Both the position numbers and the translations under genes were made by a program. From an uncultured Thiomonas sp. (GTDB taxonomy: Bacteria; Pseudomonadota; Gammaproteobacteria; Burkholderiales; Burkholderiaceae_C), in NCBI GenBank assembly GCA_937927695.1, contig CALBRU010000322.1:1-8805 (forward strand): a stretch of DNA of 8,805 nt, read 5' to 3'. This document shows, one piece after another, positions 1 to 6,389 of this stretch. Within the stretch, counting starts at the first letter, position 1. Each line of letters opens with the position of its first letter. Below the pieces are notes generated by a model that was not told the origin of the DNA, did no database searches, and saw nothing but the letters and a program-made list of their open reading frames with translations.

Positions 1-903
1 GACTTCGTATTGGGTGTTAATCGTGACCGACAGATTGCCGTGCGCCACCGCGCAGGCGCCGAGGGTGACGTTCTGCCCCAGCACCACGGTGCCGCTGCGG
101 GCGTCGATTACCACTTTGGCCGGCGGCGACTCGGGCGAGACGTCCAGCGCTTCGACCTGGCCGAGAAAGGCGGTGCGGTCGCCCGCGGTCAGCGGCGCAT
201 TCACTTGAATGACCCCGGCGTTGAGCGCCGTGGCCGTGCCCGCGCCGAAACGCTGGTTGATGGACTCGGCCACGCGGCTGGCGGTGCCGAAACTGGGGGA
301 GTTGAGCGCAAGGGTGATCGGGCCGGCCTTGTCGAAGTTGTTCGCCACGGCGCGTTCGACCGTGGCGCCGTTGGCGATCATGCCAGCCGTTAAAAAGTTG
401 ACCTGGGTGCTGTTGCCTCCAGAAGCCGCGCCAAAGCCGCTCACTACCACATTGCCCTGGGCCACGGCGTAGGTCTGCCCGTCAGCGCCTTTGAGCGGGG
501 TCATCAGCAGGGTGCCGCCGGCCAGGCTGGAAGCATTGCCCACCGCCGAGACGGTCACGTTGATCTGCTGACCGGGCTGAGAAAACGGCGGCAGGTTGGC
601 GGTGATCATCACCGCGGCCACGTCTTTCGGTTGCAGGTTGGAGGCCACGCCGGGCGGCAGGTTGATGCCCAGGCGCTGAAACATGGAGAGCAGCGATTGC
701 GTGGTGTAGGGCACCTGCGTGGCCTGGTCGCCGGTGCCACCGAGGCCGACCACCAGGCCGTAGCCGACGAGCTGGTTGACCCGCACACCCTGCACGCTGG
801 TGAGGTCGCGGATGGCGGCGGCGTGAGCGGGAGCCAGCGTGGCCGCAAGCAGCGTCAGCGCCGCGGCCAGATGTACAAAAGAACGGTAAAGGCGGAGTGA
901 CAT
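1..903 (-). CDS. flgI: Flagellar P-ring protein FlgI (3' end beyond window)
   Basis: FlgI forms the P ring, the periplasmic bushing around the flagellar rod in the peptidoglycan layer. The frame is open from the ATG at 903-901 to the left edge (301 codons), so roughly the last 60-70 residues of a usual ~365-residue FlgI are missing. A Sec signal peptide is evident at residues 1-28 (Arg near the N-terminus, an Ala/Leu-rich core, then APAHA before AAIRDL). Mature-protein hallmarks include IRDLTSVQGVR, GYGLVVGLGGTGDQ, TTQSLLSMFQRLGI, SNLQPKDVAAVMITA and GGTLLMTPLKGADG. Cys284, in GACAVAHGNLSV, matches the position of one of the two cysteines that form a disulfide in enteric FlgI; its partner would lie beyond the edge. 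The gene is last of the operon in this window, 29 bp after flgH, with no clear Shine-Dalgarno. FlgA, encoded divergently, is its assembly chaperone. Confidence 0.97.
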   Translation of the reverse strand, partial: MSLRLYRSFVHLAAALTLLAATLAPAHAAAIRDLTSVQGVRVNQLVGYGLVVGLGGTGDQATQVPYTTQSLLSMFQRLGINLPPGVASNLQPKDVAAVMITANLPPFSQPGQQINVTVSAVGNASSLAGGTLLMTPLKGADGQTYAVAQGNVVVSGFGAASGGNSTQVNFLTAGMIANGATVERAVANNFDKAGPITLALNSPSFGTASRVAESINQRFGAGTATALNAGVIQVNAPLTAGDRTAFLGQVEALDVSPESPPAKVVIDARSGTVVLGQNVTLGACAVAHGNLSVTINTQYEV

Positions 904-932
904 GAGAGAAGGCGCCAATCGATTCAGAACAT

Positions 933-1646
933 TCAGAACGGCCACAGCGAGAGGAAAAAGCTCGCCAGCCAGGGCACCTTGGCGGCGGCGTACACATCGC
1001 CGGTGCCGCTGTATTCCACGCGGGCGTTGGCGATCTGCGTACTCAGCACGGTGTTTTGCGGGCTGACATCGGCCGCGCGCACCACACCGGCGACGCGGAT
1101 GTATTCATGCCCGCCATTGAGCATGACTTCCTTCTGCCCGGAGATTTGCATATTGCCGTTGCTCATCACCTGCACCACGGTGGCTTGCAAGGTGGTGGTG
1201 AAGGTATTGCTCTGCGAAGTGGCGCCATTGCCACCGAACTTGGTGGATGAGGTCAGCCCCATCGACGGCGAGTAGCCGCCCACGGTGAAGGGCTTGCCGA
1301 AAAAGCTCGACAGCCCGGCGCTGACGCTGTCGGCCTTATTCACCGTGGTGTTGGTCGATTTGGTGGCGTTGGCGTTTTCCTGGATCAGCACGGTAATCAG
1401 ATCGCCCACGCGGTGCGCCCGGCTGTCTTCGAACAGCGAGACATTGGTGCCCGGCTGCCAGATGGCGCCGTTGGGCGTGTGCGCATTCATCGACTCCGGT
1501 TCGGCCGGAATGGGCAGAGGCTTGAGCGAACCGCTGCTGAGATGCTGCGGCGCCGTGGCGCAGGCGCCCAGCAGCAGGGCGAGCGCCGCGGCCAGCAACA
1601 AGCGCAGGCGGTGAGAGTCAGAGCGCGGATCAGCCATCGCGGTCAT
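933..1646 (-). CDS. flgH: Flagellar L-ring lipoprotein FlgH
   Basis: FlgH is the outer-membrane lipoprotein that builds the L ring around the distal rod. A lipoprotein signal with lipobox LGAC is visible; from the ATG at 1646 the lipidated Cys is residue 29 and the protein has 237 residues, normal for the family. Family motifs are GAIWQPGTNVSLFEDSRAHRVGDLITVLI near the N-terminus, the GNMQISGQKEVMLNGGHEYIRVAGVVR block, and the end VPWLASFFLSLWPF. The start overlaps the flgG stop as TGATG (one shared base), suggesting translational coupling. A GTG one codon upstream (1649) and an ATG at 1637 are alternatives; none has a clear Shine-Dalgarno. It is followed 29 bp later by flgI, its P-ring partner. 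Confidence 0.96.
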   Translation of the reverse strand: MTAMADPRSDSHRLRLLLAAALALLLGACATAPQHLSSGSLKPLPIPAEPESMNAHTPNGAIWQPGTNVSLFEDSRAHRVGDLITVLIQENANATKSTNTTVNKADSVSAGLSSFFGKPFTVGGYSPSMGLTSSTKFGGNGATSQSNTFTTTLQATVVQVMSNGNMQISGQKEVMLNGGHEYIRVAGVVRAADVSPQNTVLSTQIANARVEYSGTGDVYAAAKVPWLASFFLSLWPF

Positions 1647-2431
1647 CACAGATTGTTGTTGACGTATTGCAGCATCTGGTCAGAAGCCGTCACTGCCTTG
1701 CTGTTGACTTCGTAAGCGCGCTGGGTGGAGATCATGTCCACCAGTTCAGCCACCACATTGACGTTGGACGACTCCAGATAGCCTTGCCGCACCGAGCCCA
1801 GGCCGTTGAGCGTGGGCTGGCCGGTGTTGGGCGCGCCGCTGGAGCCGGTCTGCAGATAGAGGTTGTCGCCAACGCTCTGCAGCCCGGTGGGGTTGACGAA
1901 GCTGGCCAGTTGCAGCGCACCCACCTGCTGCGGCGCGGCCTGTCCCGGCAGGGTGACGGACACGGTGCCGTCGTTGCCGATGGTCACGCTTTGTGCGCTG
2001 GCCGGAATGGTGACCGTGGGCTGCACCAGATAGCCGTTGGCGGTGACGAGTTGCCCCTGGTTGTTGAGCTGAAAGGTGCCGTCGCGGGTGTAGGCGATGG
2101 TGCCATTGGGTTCGAGCACCTGAAAAAAGCCCTGGCCGTTGATGGCGACATCGAGCGAGTTGCCGGTCTGCGTGAGGTTGCCCTGCGTCATCAGCCGCTC
2201 GGTGGACACCGGGCGCACGCCGGTGCCCAGTTGCAGGCCGCTGGGATATTGCGTGCTCTGCGATGACTGCGCGCCCGGCTGGGTGCGGTTTTGATAGAGC
2301 AGGTCTTGAAACACGGCGCGCGAGCCTTTGAAGCCGCTGGTGTTGACGTTCGCCAGATTGTTGGCGATTACGTCCATGCGAGTCTGTTCGGCTTCGAGGC
2401 CGGTTTTTGCAACGTAGAGCGAGCGGATCAT
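1646..2431 (-). CDS. flgG: Flagellar distal rod protein FlgG
   Basis: FlgG builds the distal rod, the drive-shaft section that passes through the P and L rings. The 261-residue length matches the usual ~260. The N-terminal rod motif (ANNLANVNTSGFKGSRAVFQ, about residues 23-42) is followed by the stretch YQNRTQPGAQSSQSTQYPSG and GTGVRPVSTERLMTQGNLTQTGN; this stretch separates FlgG from FlgF and FlgE. The DVAINGQGFFQV and TRDGTFQLNNQGQLV core motifs and the C-terminal helix signature (NVNVVAELVDMISTQRAYEV, then SDQMLQYVNNNL) complete it. It lies 46 bp after flgF and its stop codon shares a base with the flgH start. Nothing is missing or unusual. Confidence 0.97.
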   Translation of the reverse strand: MIRSLYVAKTGLEAEQTRMDVIANNLANVNTSGFKGSRAVFQDLLYQNRTQPGAQSSQSTQYPSGLQLGTGVRPVSTERLMTQGNLTQTGNSLDVAINGQGFFQVLEPNGTIAYTRDGTFQLNNQGQLVTANGYLVQPTVTIPASAQSVTIGNDGTVSVTLPGQAAPQQVGALQLASFVNPTGLQSVGDNLYLQTGSSGAPNTGQPTLNGLGSVRQGYLESSNVNVVAELVDMISTQRAYEVNSKAVTASDQMLQYVNNNL

Positions 2432-2477
2432 GGCGGTAGGTCTGAAGGCGTTGTGGAGGCGGGGGCGGCGTGGAGGG

Positions 2478-3215
2478 TCAGCTCACGTTGAGCAATTGGG
2501 TAGCGGCCTGATGGTTCTGATCGACGGTCTGCATCAGCTTGGTCTGCATTTCGAACGCGCGAGTGTTGTCGAGAATCTGGATCATGGCCTGCACCGGGTT
2601 GACATTGCTGCCTTCAAGCGCGCCCACGGCCAACTGCACATTGCCGTCGGCTGGCGCCGAGCCCTGGGTGTCGCGGAACAGGCCGTCGGCGCCGCGCTGC
2701 ATCTGCGCGGGCGGCGGGTTGACGAGCTGAATGCGGTTGATCACGACCAGCGCGTTGGGCTGGCTGCCCACCGGCACGCCGGAGATGGTGCCGTCGGCGC
2801 CGATCTGCACCGATTCCAGCGGCGGCAGCGAAATCGGCGCGCCGCCCTGGCCCAACACCGGGCGGCCATCGCTGGTGGACAGAATGCCGCTCGCCGAAAC
2901 CTGCAAATCGCCGTTGCGGGTGTAGGCGGTGTCGCCGTTCGTGGCCTGCACCGCAATCCAGCCCGGGCCGCGGATGGCCACGTCGAGGTTGCGCCCGGTA
3001 TGGTTGATCGGCCCTTCCTGCAGGTTCGCGCTGTTGCCTTGCACCGCGGTGTAGGCGCTGGTGGGCAGGGCGTTGCCATAGACCGGCAAGGCGCGAAACT
3101 GCGCCTGCTCGCCACGGTAGCCGGTGGTGTTGACGTTGGCGAGATTGTTGGTCGTCACCGCCTGCTGGCGCAGGACGGCGCGGGCGCCGGTGGCGGCAAT
3201 CCACAAGGTATCCAT
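2478..3215 (-). CDS. flgF: Flagellar proximal rod protein FlgF
   Basis: FlgF is a rod subunit located between FlgB/FlgC and FlgG. The protein has 245 residues (family usual ~245-250). It starts MDTLWIAATGARAVLRQQ and carries the rod motif TTNNLANVNTTGYRGEQAQF (about residues 21-40), the GRNLDVAIRGPGWIAVQ and YTRNGDLQVSASGIL core, and a C-terminal helix with NVNPVQAMIQILDNTRAFEMQ. Compared with FlgG it lacks the NRTQPGAQSS-type insert, and it ends in a slightly divergent coil (VDQNHQAATQLLNVS). It is placed 20 bp after flgE and 46 bp before flgG, the canonical order. No clear ribosome-binding site is visible, so coupling to flgE translation is likely. Confidence 0.95.
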   Translation of the reverse strand: MDTLWIAATGARAVLRQQAVTTNNLANVNTTGYRGEQAQFRALPVYGNALPTSAYTAVQGNSANLQEGPINHTGRNLDVAIRGPGWIAVQATNGDTAYTRNGDLQVSASGILSTSDGRPVLGQGGAPISLPPLESVQIGADGTISGVPVGSQPNALVVINRIQLVNPPPAQMQRGADGLFRDTQGSAPADGNVQLAVGALEGSNVNPVQAMIQILDNTRAFEMQTKLMQTVDQNHQAATQLLNVS

Positions 3216-3235
3216 GATTGAGGCGATCTGTTTTA

Positions 3236-4480
3236 TTACAGGCTAAGCAAAGTCTGGACCACCTGGTTCTGCGTCTTGATGGTCTGTGCATTGGCCTGAT
3301 AAGCCTGCTGCGCGACGATCAGATTGACCAGTTGTGACGACAAATCGACGTTGGACTGTTCCACTGCGCTGGACTGCAGCACGCCCAGCCCGCCGCCGCC
3401 TGGCTGCCCGGTGAGCGGTTGGCCCGAGGCGTAGGTGGGCACGAAGTAATTGTTGCCCAGGCGCTGCAGGCCCTGCGGCGCCTTGAAGTTGGTGAGGGTG
3501 ATGAGCCCGAGCTTGGCCGATTGGCCGTTGGTGTAGCGGCCGAACACCACACCGCTGGGATCGACCGACAGATTGCTGAGCTGACCGACCGACGAACCAT
3601 CGGTGGTGAGCGAGTTCACCACCGAGGTGGCGTTGTAATTGGTCGAGCCGGCGAAGTTGAGGGTGATGTTGGAAGGTGAGGCGCCGTCTGCCCAGGTGAG
3701 GCCGGAGGCCGTCAGCGTGGCCGTGCCGCTGATCGCTCCGGTGGGGGTGAACTGGATGGTGGAGGGGCCGCCGCTGGTGATGCCGCCGGCGGCCGTGGTG
3801 CCGTCCACCGAGTAATACACATTCCAAGCCTGTCCGCTGGCCGTGGCGCTGCCGGAAGGCAGTGCGTAGTAGGTGGTCAGCAGATGCGAGGTGCCCAAGC
3901 TGTCGTACATCGTGCTGGTGGTCGAGTAGTTGTAGCTGGTGGGGTCGCTGGTGCTGAAAGCGGTGCCGCTGGGGATCGGCGTGACCGAGGCATTGAGATT
4001 AAGCCCCAGCGTGCCGCTGGTTGTGGCCTTAGGCGCCAGAGTGGTGGTGATCTGCAGCGGGCCGGAGCCGCCGGTGAGCACCCCGCTGACCGCGGGCGTG
4101 CCGATGAGCTGGCCGCCCGCAGCATCGACGATGTAGCCGTTTTGGTCGAGCTGGAACTGGCCGTTGCGGCCATACACCGTGGCGCCGTTGTAGTTGAACT
4201 GGAAAAAGCCGCTGCCGTTGATGGCCACATCGAGCGGGTTGCTCGTGGATTGGATATTGCCCTGCGAGAACTGTTGCGCCACCGTGGCTACCGAGGTGCC
4301 GATGCCCACCTGTCCATACTGCGGCGAGTTGCCGGCGATGGCCGCGGCGTAGCTGTCGGCGAACTGGGCATTCGAGCTCTTGAAGCCCACCGTGTTGGCG
4401 TTGGCGATGTTGTTGCCCATCACCTGCAGGTCGGTGGAGGCGGCTTGCAGGCCGGACAGGGCGGTTTGGAAGGTGCTCAT
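3236..4480 (-). CDS. flgE: Flagellar hook protein FlgE
   Basis: FlgE polymerises into the hook, the flexible joint between rod and filament. At 414 residues it is close to the enteric ~400. The N-terminal D0 helix and motif (MSTFQTALSGLQAASTDLQV, GNNIANANTVGFKSSNAQFADSYA) are followed by D1 (VGIGTSVATVAQQFSQGNIQSTSNPLDVAINGSGFFQF and YGRNGQFQLDQNGYIVD). A variable Thr/Ser/Gly-rich D2 region spans about residues 145-310, with a LYDSLGTSH-like segment (MYDSLGTSHLLTTYYA). The conserved C-terminal helix carries EQSNVDLSSQLVNLIVAQQAYQANAQTIKTQNQ and ends TLLSL. The start is preceded by a GGGGGA at 4490-4485 (minus strand), one of the few recognisable ribosome-binding sites in this operon; it suits the high copy number of the hook protein. 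Its cap protein gene flgD lies 95 bp upstream. Confidence 0.97.
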   Translation of the reverse strand: MSTFQTALSGLQAASTDLQVMGNNIANANTVGFKSSNAQFADSYAAAIAGNSPQYGQVGIGTSVATVAQQFSQGNIQSTSNPLDVAINGSGFFQFNYNGATVYGRNGQFQLDQNGYIVDAAGGQLIGTPAVSGVLTGGSGPLQITTTLAPKATTSGTLGLNLNASVTPIPSGTAFSTSDPTSYNYSTTSTMYDSLGTSHLLTTYYALPSGSATASGQAWNVYYSVDGTTAAGGITSGGPSTIQFTPTGAISGTATLTASGLTWADGASPSNITLNFAGSTNYNATSVVNSLTTDGSSVGQLSNLSVDPSGVVFGRYTNGQSAKLGLITLTNFKAPQGLQRLGNNYFVPTYASGQPLTGQPGGGGLGVLQSSAVEQSNVDLSSQLVNLIVAQQAYQANAQTIKTQNQVVQTLLSL

Positions 4481-4532
4481 GGAATCCCCCGAAAAATGGT
4501 GTGGTCTGAATGCGGTGTGGTGTTGGGTGCTT

Positions 4533-4558
4533 CGGGCAAACGCGGCGGGAAAACGCGG
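4533..4558. repeat. Tandem 13-bp direct repeat in the flgD-flgE gap
   Basis: Two abutting 13-bp copies are seen on the plus strand, cgggcaaacgcgg (4533-4545) and cgggaaaacgcgg (4546-4558), differing at one base. They sit in the longest internal gap of the flagellar operon (95 bp, 4481-4575), between the flgD stop and the flgE start. No stem-loop or promoter motif is evident there. The origin could be replication slippage; a protein-binding or RNA-processing role is only a possibility. Confidence 0.6.
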
Positions 4559-4575
4559 CTGTCTTACGCAGGCGA

Positions 4576-5274
4576 CTACATCACGCCCACGATGCTCGAC
4601 AGAGGCACGGTGCTGCTCTGCCCCTCCATCTGGAGGGCGGGGCCATTGCTGCCGTTGAGATAGACCGACTGCACCTTGCCCGTACCGAAAGGCACGGCCG
4701 CAACCGGCTGGCCGGCGCCGTCCGTGGCGCTGACGTTGAAGGTGTAGTTGCCCGCAGGGGCCTGCTGGCCGCCGCTGGTCGATCCATTCCAGTTGAAGGT
4801 TTGCACGCCGGTGGGCAGGGCGCCGAGTTGCAGGGTGTCGATGGTCTGACCCGTGCTGTTGAGCACCTGCACCTGCACGTTCTGCGCGGCAGAAGCCAGG
4901 GTGAAGCCACCCGCTGTGCCGCCGCTGGCGGGCAGGTTGATGCTGTTGTTGTCGAACACCACGGTCTGCCCCACCAGATTGGCGGCCTGCAGCCCTTGCG
5001 TCTGCGCGAGTTGGGCGGTGAGGGTGGCCATCGATTGCTGCATGCTCTGAATGCCGCTGGCCGTGCTGAACTGCGCGAGCTGCGCCGACAGGTCGGTGTT
5101 GCTCATCGGGTTCATCGGGTCCTGGTTGGTGAGCTGAGTCACCAGCAGGGTGTAGAAGGTGTTAACGTTGTTCAGTCCGCTCAGGCCGCTGGCGGCGCTG
5201 CCCGAGGTGCCGCTGCTGCTGCTCGTCTGCAGCGAGGACAGGAAGGAATTGGAGCTGATGGGAGAGGTGCTCAT
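4576..5274 (-). CDS. flgD: Flagellar hook-capping protein FlgD
   Basis: FlgD forms the temporary cap at the growing hook tip that lets FlgE subunits polymerise. The protein has 232 residues, normal for the family. A Ser-rich flexible N-terminus (about residues 1-30) is followed by the conserved capping motif NTFYTLLVTQLTNQDPMNPM with SNTDLSAQLAQFSTASGIQSM (about residues 38-79). The second half is a FlgD Tudor/Ig-like module with VGQTVVFDNN, VQVLNSTGQTIDTLQLGALPTG and the FNWNG...GNYTF pattern, ending VYLNGSNGPALQMEGQSSTVPLSSIVGVM. A weak AAAGA lies 8 bp before the ATG. The gene lies 26 bp after flgC and 95 bp before flgE. Confidence 0.96.
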   Translation of the reverse strand: MSTSPISSNSFLSSLQTSSSSGTSGSAASGLSGLNNVNTFYTLLVTQLTNQDPMNPMSNTDLSAQLAQFSTASGIQSMQQSMATLTAQLAQTQGLQAANLVGQTVVFDNNSINLPASGGTAGGFTLASAAQNVQVQVLNSTGQTIDTLQLGALPTGVQTFNWNGSTSGGQQAPAGNYTFNVSATDGAGQPVAAVPFGTGKVQSVYLNGSNGPALQMEGQSSTVPLSSIVGVM

Positions 5275-5300
5275 GGCGGGAATCTTTCAATCAAAAAGCG

Positions 5301-5717
5301 TCATTGACCCAGCGTGAGGGTTTTCAACAGCAAATTTTTGGTGGTGGTCATCACGTTCACGTCAGCCTGGTAGGCGCGCGAGGCGGAAATCATGTTGACC
5401 ATCTCGTCCACCGGATTGACGTTGGGATAGCTCACATAGCCGTCTTTGTTGGCCAGCGGGTTGCCGGGGTCGTAAACGAGCTTGAGCGGGCCGGGTTTTT
5501 CCACCACGCCAGCTACTTGCACGCCGTTCACCCCGGCGGGAACGCCGGGGCCGGACAGCGGTTGCGCGGCAAATACCACTTCGCGGGCGCGGTAGGGCTG
5601 GCCGTTGGAGCTGACGGCGGAGTTGGCATTGGCCAGATTGCTGGCCACCACGTTGAGGCGGTAGCTTTCAGCCGTCAGGCCGGAATTGGCCACATCGAGA
5701 GCGGAGAACAGAGACAT
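5301..5717 (-). CDS. flgC: Flagellar proximal rod protein FlgC
   Basis: FlgC is a proximal rod component that assembles on FlgB/FliE at the MS ring. The length of 138 residues is standard (enteric 134). It begins MSLFSALDVANSGLTAESYRLNVVASNLANANS (the FlgB/FlgC rod motif), continues with NGQPYRAREVVF, and has the FlgC-specific stretch LVYDPGNPLANKDGYVSYPNVNPVDEMVNMISASRAYQADV before the C-terminal helix ending KTLTLGQ. It starts 14 bp after the flgB stop with no clear Shine-Dalgarno, so translation is probably coupled to flgB. Confidence 0.97.
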   Translation of the reverse strand: MSLFSALDVANSGLTAESYRLNVVASNLANANSAVSSNGQPYRAREVVFAAQPLSGPGVPAGVNGVQVAGVVEKPGPLKLVYDPGNPLANKDGYVSYPNVNPVDEMVNMISASRAYQADVNVMTTTKNLLLKTLTLGQ

Positions 5718-5731
5718 GGTGAATGCGCCGC

Positions 5732-6139
5732 TTAGTTGCCGGTAATGGCGGAGGTCAGGGTTTTGATCTTGCCGGTGAGAAAGGTGAGATCGGCTTCGTA
5801 CTGAATGCTGTTTTTCTGGAACGCGGCCTGCTCGCGGTTCATGTCCACCGAGTTGCCGTTCAGGCTCACGTTATTGCCGACCTGGTAGGCGACGAAATTC
5901 GATCCGGCCGGGGCGACGTTGCCAGCGAGTTGTCTGGCGTTCTCGGTCTTGAGAGGCAGACCGCCGGTTTGCTGCCCTGATAAGGCGGCTTTGAACGCAG
6001 CAGAAAAATCGACATCCACCGCCTTGTAGCCCGGCGTGTTCGCATTGGCGATATTGGCCGAGAGCAACTGCTGCCGCTGCGCGCGCAGGTTCAGCGCGGT
6101 TTGCAGCGGGGCGAATTCACGGTCGAGGGCGGAAGTCAT
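5732..6139 (-). CDS. flgB: Flagellar proximal rod protein FlgB
   Basis: FlgB is the first-assembled rod protein and the first gene of this operon. From the ATG at 6139-6137 it has 135 residues (usual 130-138) and begins MTSALDREFAPLQTALNLRAQRQQLL, which aligns end to end with enteric FlgB. The rod motif reads SANIANANTPGYKAVDVDF; Asn and Val occupy positions that are often Asp and Arg in relatives. Conserved C-terminal features are NGNSVDMNREQAAFQKNSIQYEADLTFL followed by KIKTLTSAITGN. An in-frame ATG two codons upstream (6145) is an equal alternative. The frame stays open to 6256, but those extra residues are not FlgB-like and lie upstream of the predicted RpoN transcription start (~6162). 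No Shine-Dalgarno is visible before either ATG. Confidence 0.95.
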   Translation of the reverse strand: MTSALDREFAPLQTALNLRAQRQQLLSANIANANTPGYKAVDVDFSAAFKAALSGQQTGGLPLKTENARQLAGNVAPAGSNFVAYQVGNNVSLNGNSVDMNREQAAFQKNSIQYEADLTFLTGKIKTLTSAITGN

Positions 6140-6172
6140 GGGCATGGATCGGGTAGTGAGTGGCGCTTTAAC

Positions 6173-6189
6173 TGCAGATTCCATGCCAG
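6173..6189 (-). promoter_or_regulatory. Predicted sigma-54 (RpoN) promoter for flgB operon
   Basis: The minus strand reads CTGGCATGGAATCTGCA. It matches the -24/-12 consensus (YTGGCACGRNNNTTGCW) at all but two positions, with the invariant GG and GC exactly 10 bp apart. The -12 GC lies at 6175-6174, which predicts a transcript start near 6162, 17-23 nt before the candidate flgB start codons. Sigma-54 promoters need an ATP-dependent activator bound at a distance; the candidate site is the palindrome about 95 bp upstream. Confidence 0.7.
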
Positions 6190-6225
6190 GCACGACTAGC
6201 CGGGAACTGCGGGGGCGGGCGTCGC

Positions 6226-6288
6226 AAGCGGCAAATGGCAAAGGAGAAAGCGGCAAGACCTTGCCGCTCTACAGGTCTGGACGGCAAG
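6226..6288. promoter_or_regulatory. Cluster of CGGCAA motifs between flgB and flgA
   Basis: CGGCAA occurs on the plus strand at 6229-6234, 6251-6256 and 6282-6287, and inverted (TTGCCG) at 6261-6266. A further GGCAA is at 6237-6241. The first two CGGCAA copies lie within the identical 9-mer AAGCGGCAA and are 22 bp apart; the next spacing is 31 bp, so copies fall roughly on one face of the helix (2.1 and 3.0 turns). From memory, activators of the FlbD/FlrC flagellar class recognise CGGCAA-type sites, so this is a candidate enhancer for both flanking promoters. The protein that binds it is not in the window. Confidence 0.5.
6249..6268. promoter_or_regulatory. 20-bp palindrome, candidate activator site
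   Basis: AGCGGCAAGACCTTGCCGCT consists of perfect 9-bp inverted arms around a 2-bp centre. The centre lies about 96 bp upstream of the predicted flgB transcript start and about 84 bp upstream of the predicted flgA start, the usual position of an enhancer for sigma-54 promoters. The short centre makes a DNA operator for a dimer more likely than an RNA hairpin, and no T-run follows as in a terminator. Confidence 0.55.
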
Positions 6289-6315
6289 CGATGGGCGTCT
6301 TACTGAGGGTTCCGG

Positions 6316-6332
6316 CTGGTACAGACTTTGCG
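6316..6332 (+). promoter_or_regulatory. Predicted sigma-54 (RpoN) promoter for flgA
   Basis: The plus strand reads CTGGTACAGACTTTGCG. The -24 GG (6318-6319) and -12 GC (6330-6331) are exactly 10 bp apart, and TTTGC at the -12 element is canonical. Three consensus positions deviate, so it is a weaker match than the two others in the window. The predicted transcript start is near 6343, giving a leader of about 47 nt that begins inside the 15-bp tandem repeat. It lies back to back with the flgB promoter. Confidence 0.6.
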
Positions 6333-6341
6333 TCAGGACAA

Positions 6342-6371
6342 AGGCAAACCCACTACAGGCAAACCCACTAC
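6342..6371. repeat. Perfect 15-bp tandem repeat in the flgA leader
   Basis: aggcaaacccactac is repeated twice without a gap or mismatch (6342-6356 and 6357-6371), ending 18 bp before the flgA start codon. Each copy carries a GGCAA, the same core found in the upstream CGGCAA cluster. The repeat begins at the transcript start predicted from the flgA promoter, so it would form the 5' leader. Some flagellar sigma-54 activators of Vibrio are known to bind downstream of the start site; slippage duplication without function is the alternative. Confidence 0.75.
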
Positions 6372-6389
6372 CCGGCGTCACCCTGCTCC

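Noticed and set aside
482..997. Minus-strand open frame of 171 codons overlapping flgI and the end of flgH
   Set aside because: It is an out-of-frame shadow of flgI; the true frame encodes a clean signal peptide and continuous FlgI homology.
1667..5735. Long plus-strand open frames opposite the flagellar operon (for example 1667-2266, 2430-3221, 3884-4663, 4510-5307)
   Set aside because: They are antisense shadows of well-recognised flg genes in GC-rich DNA. Their translations are Arg/His/Gly/Ala-rich and resemble no family.
6234..6253. Possible FlhDC box (AATGGCA followed by AAAGCGG)
   Set aside because: Only the first half resembles the enteric consensus and the spacing to the second part is off; the sigma-54 elements explain the region better.
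6036..6256. Overlapping N-terminal extensions of flgB (to 6256) and flgA (from 6036)
   Set aside because: The two extensions overlap each other, lack family similarity, and lie upstream of the predicted sigma-54 transcript starts; FlgB and FlgA homology begins at the internal ATGs.
6150..6374. 9-mer CACTACCCG present in both divergent leaders (6158-6150 minus, 6366-6374 plus)
   Set aside because: A single shared 9-mer between two leaders in GC-rich DNA is within reach of chance, and it overlaps the tandem repeat already reported.
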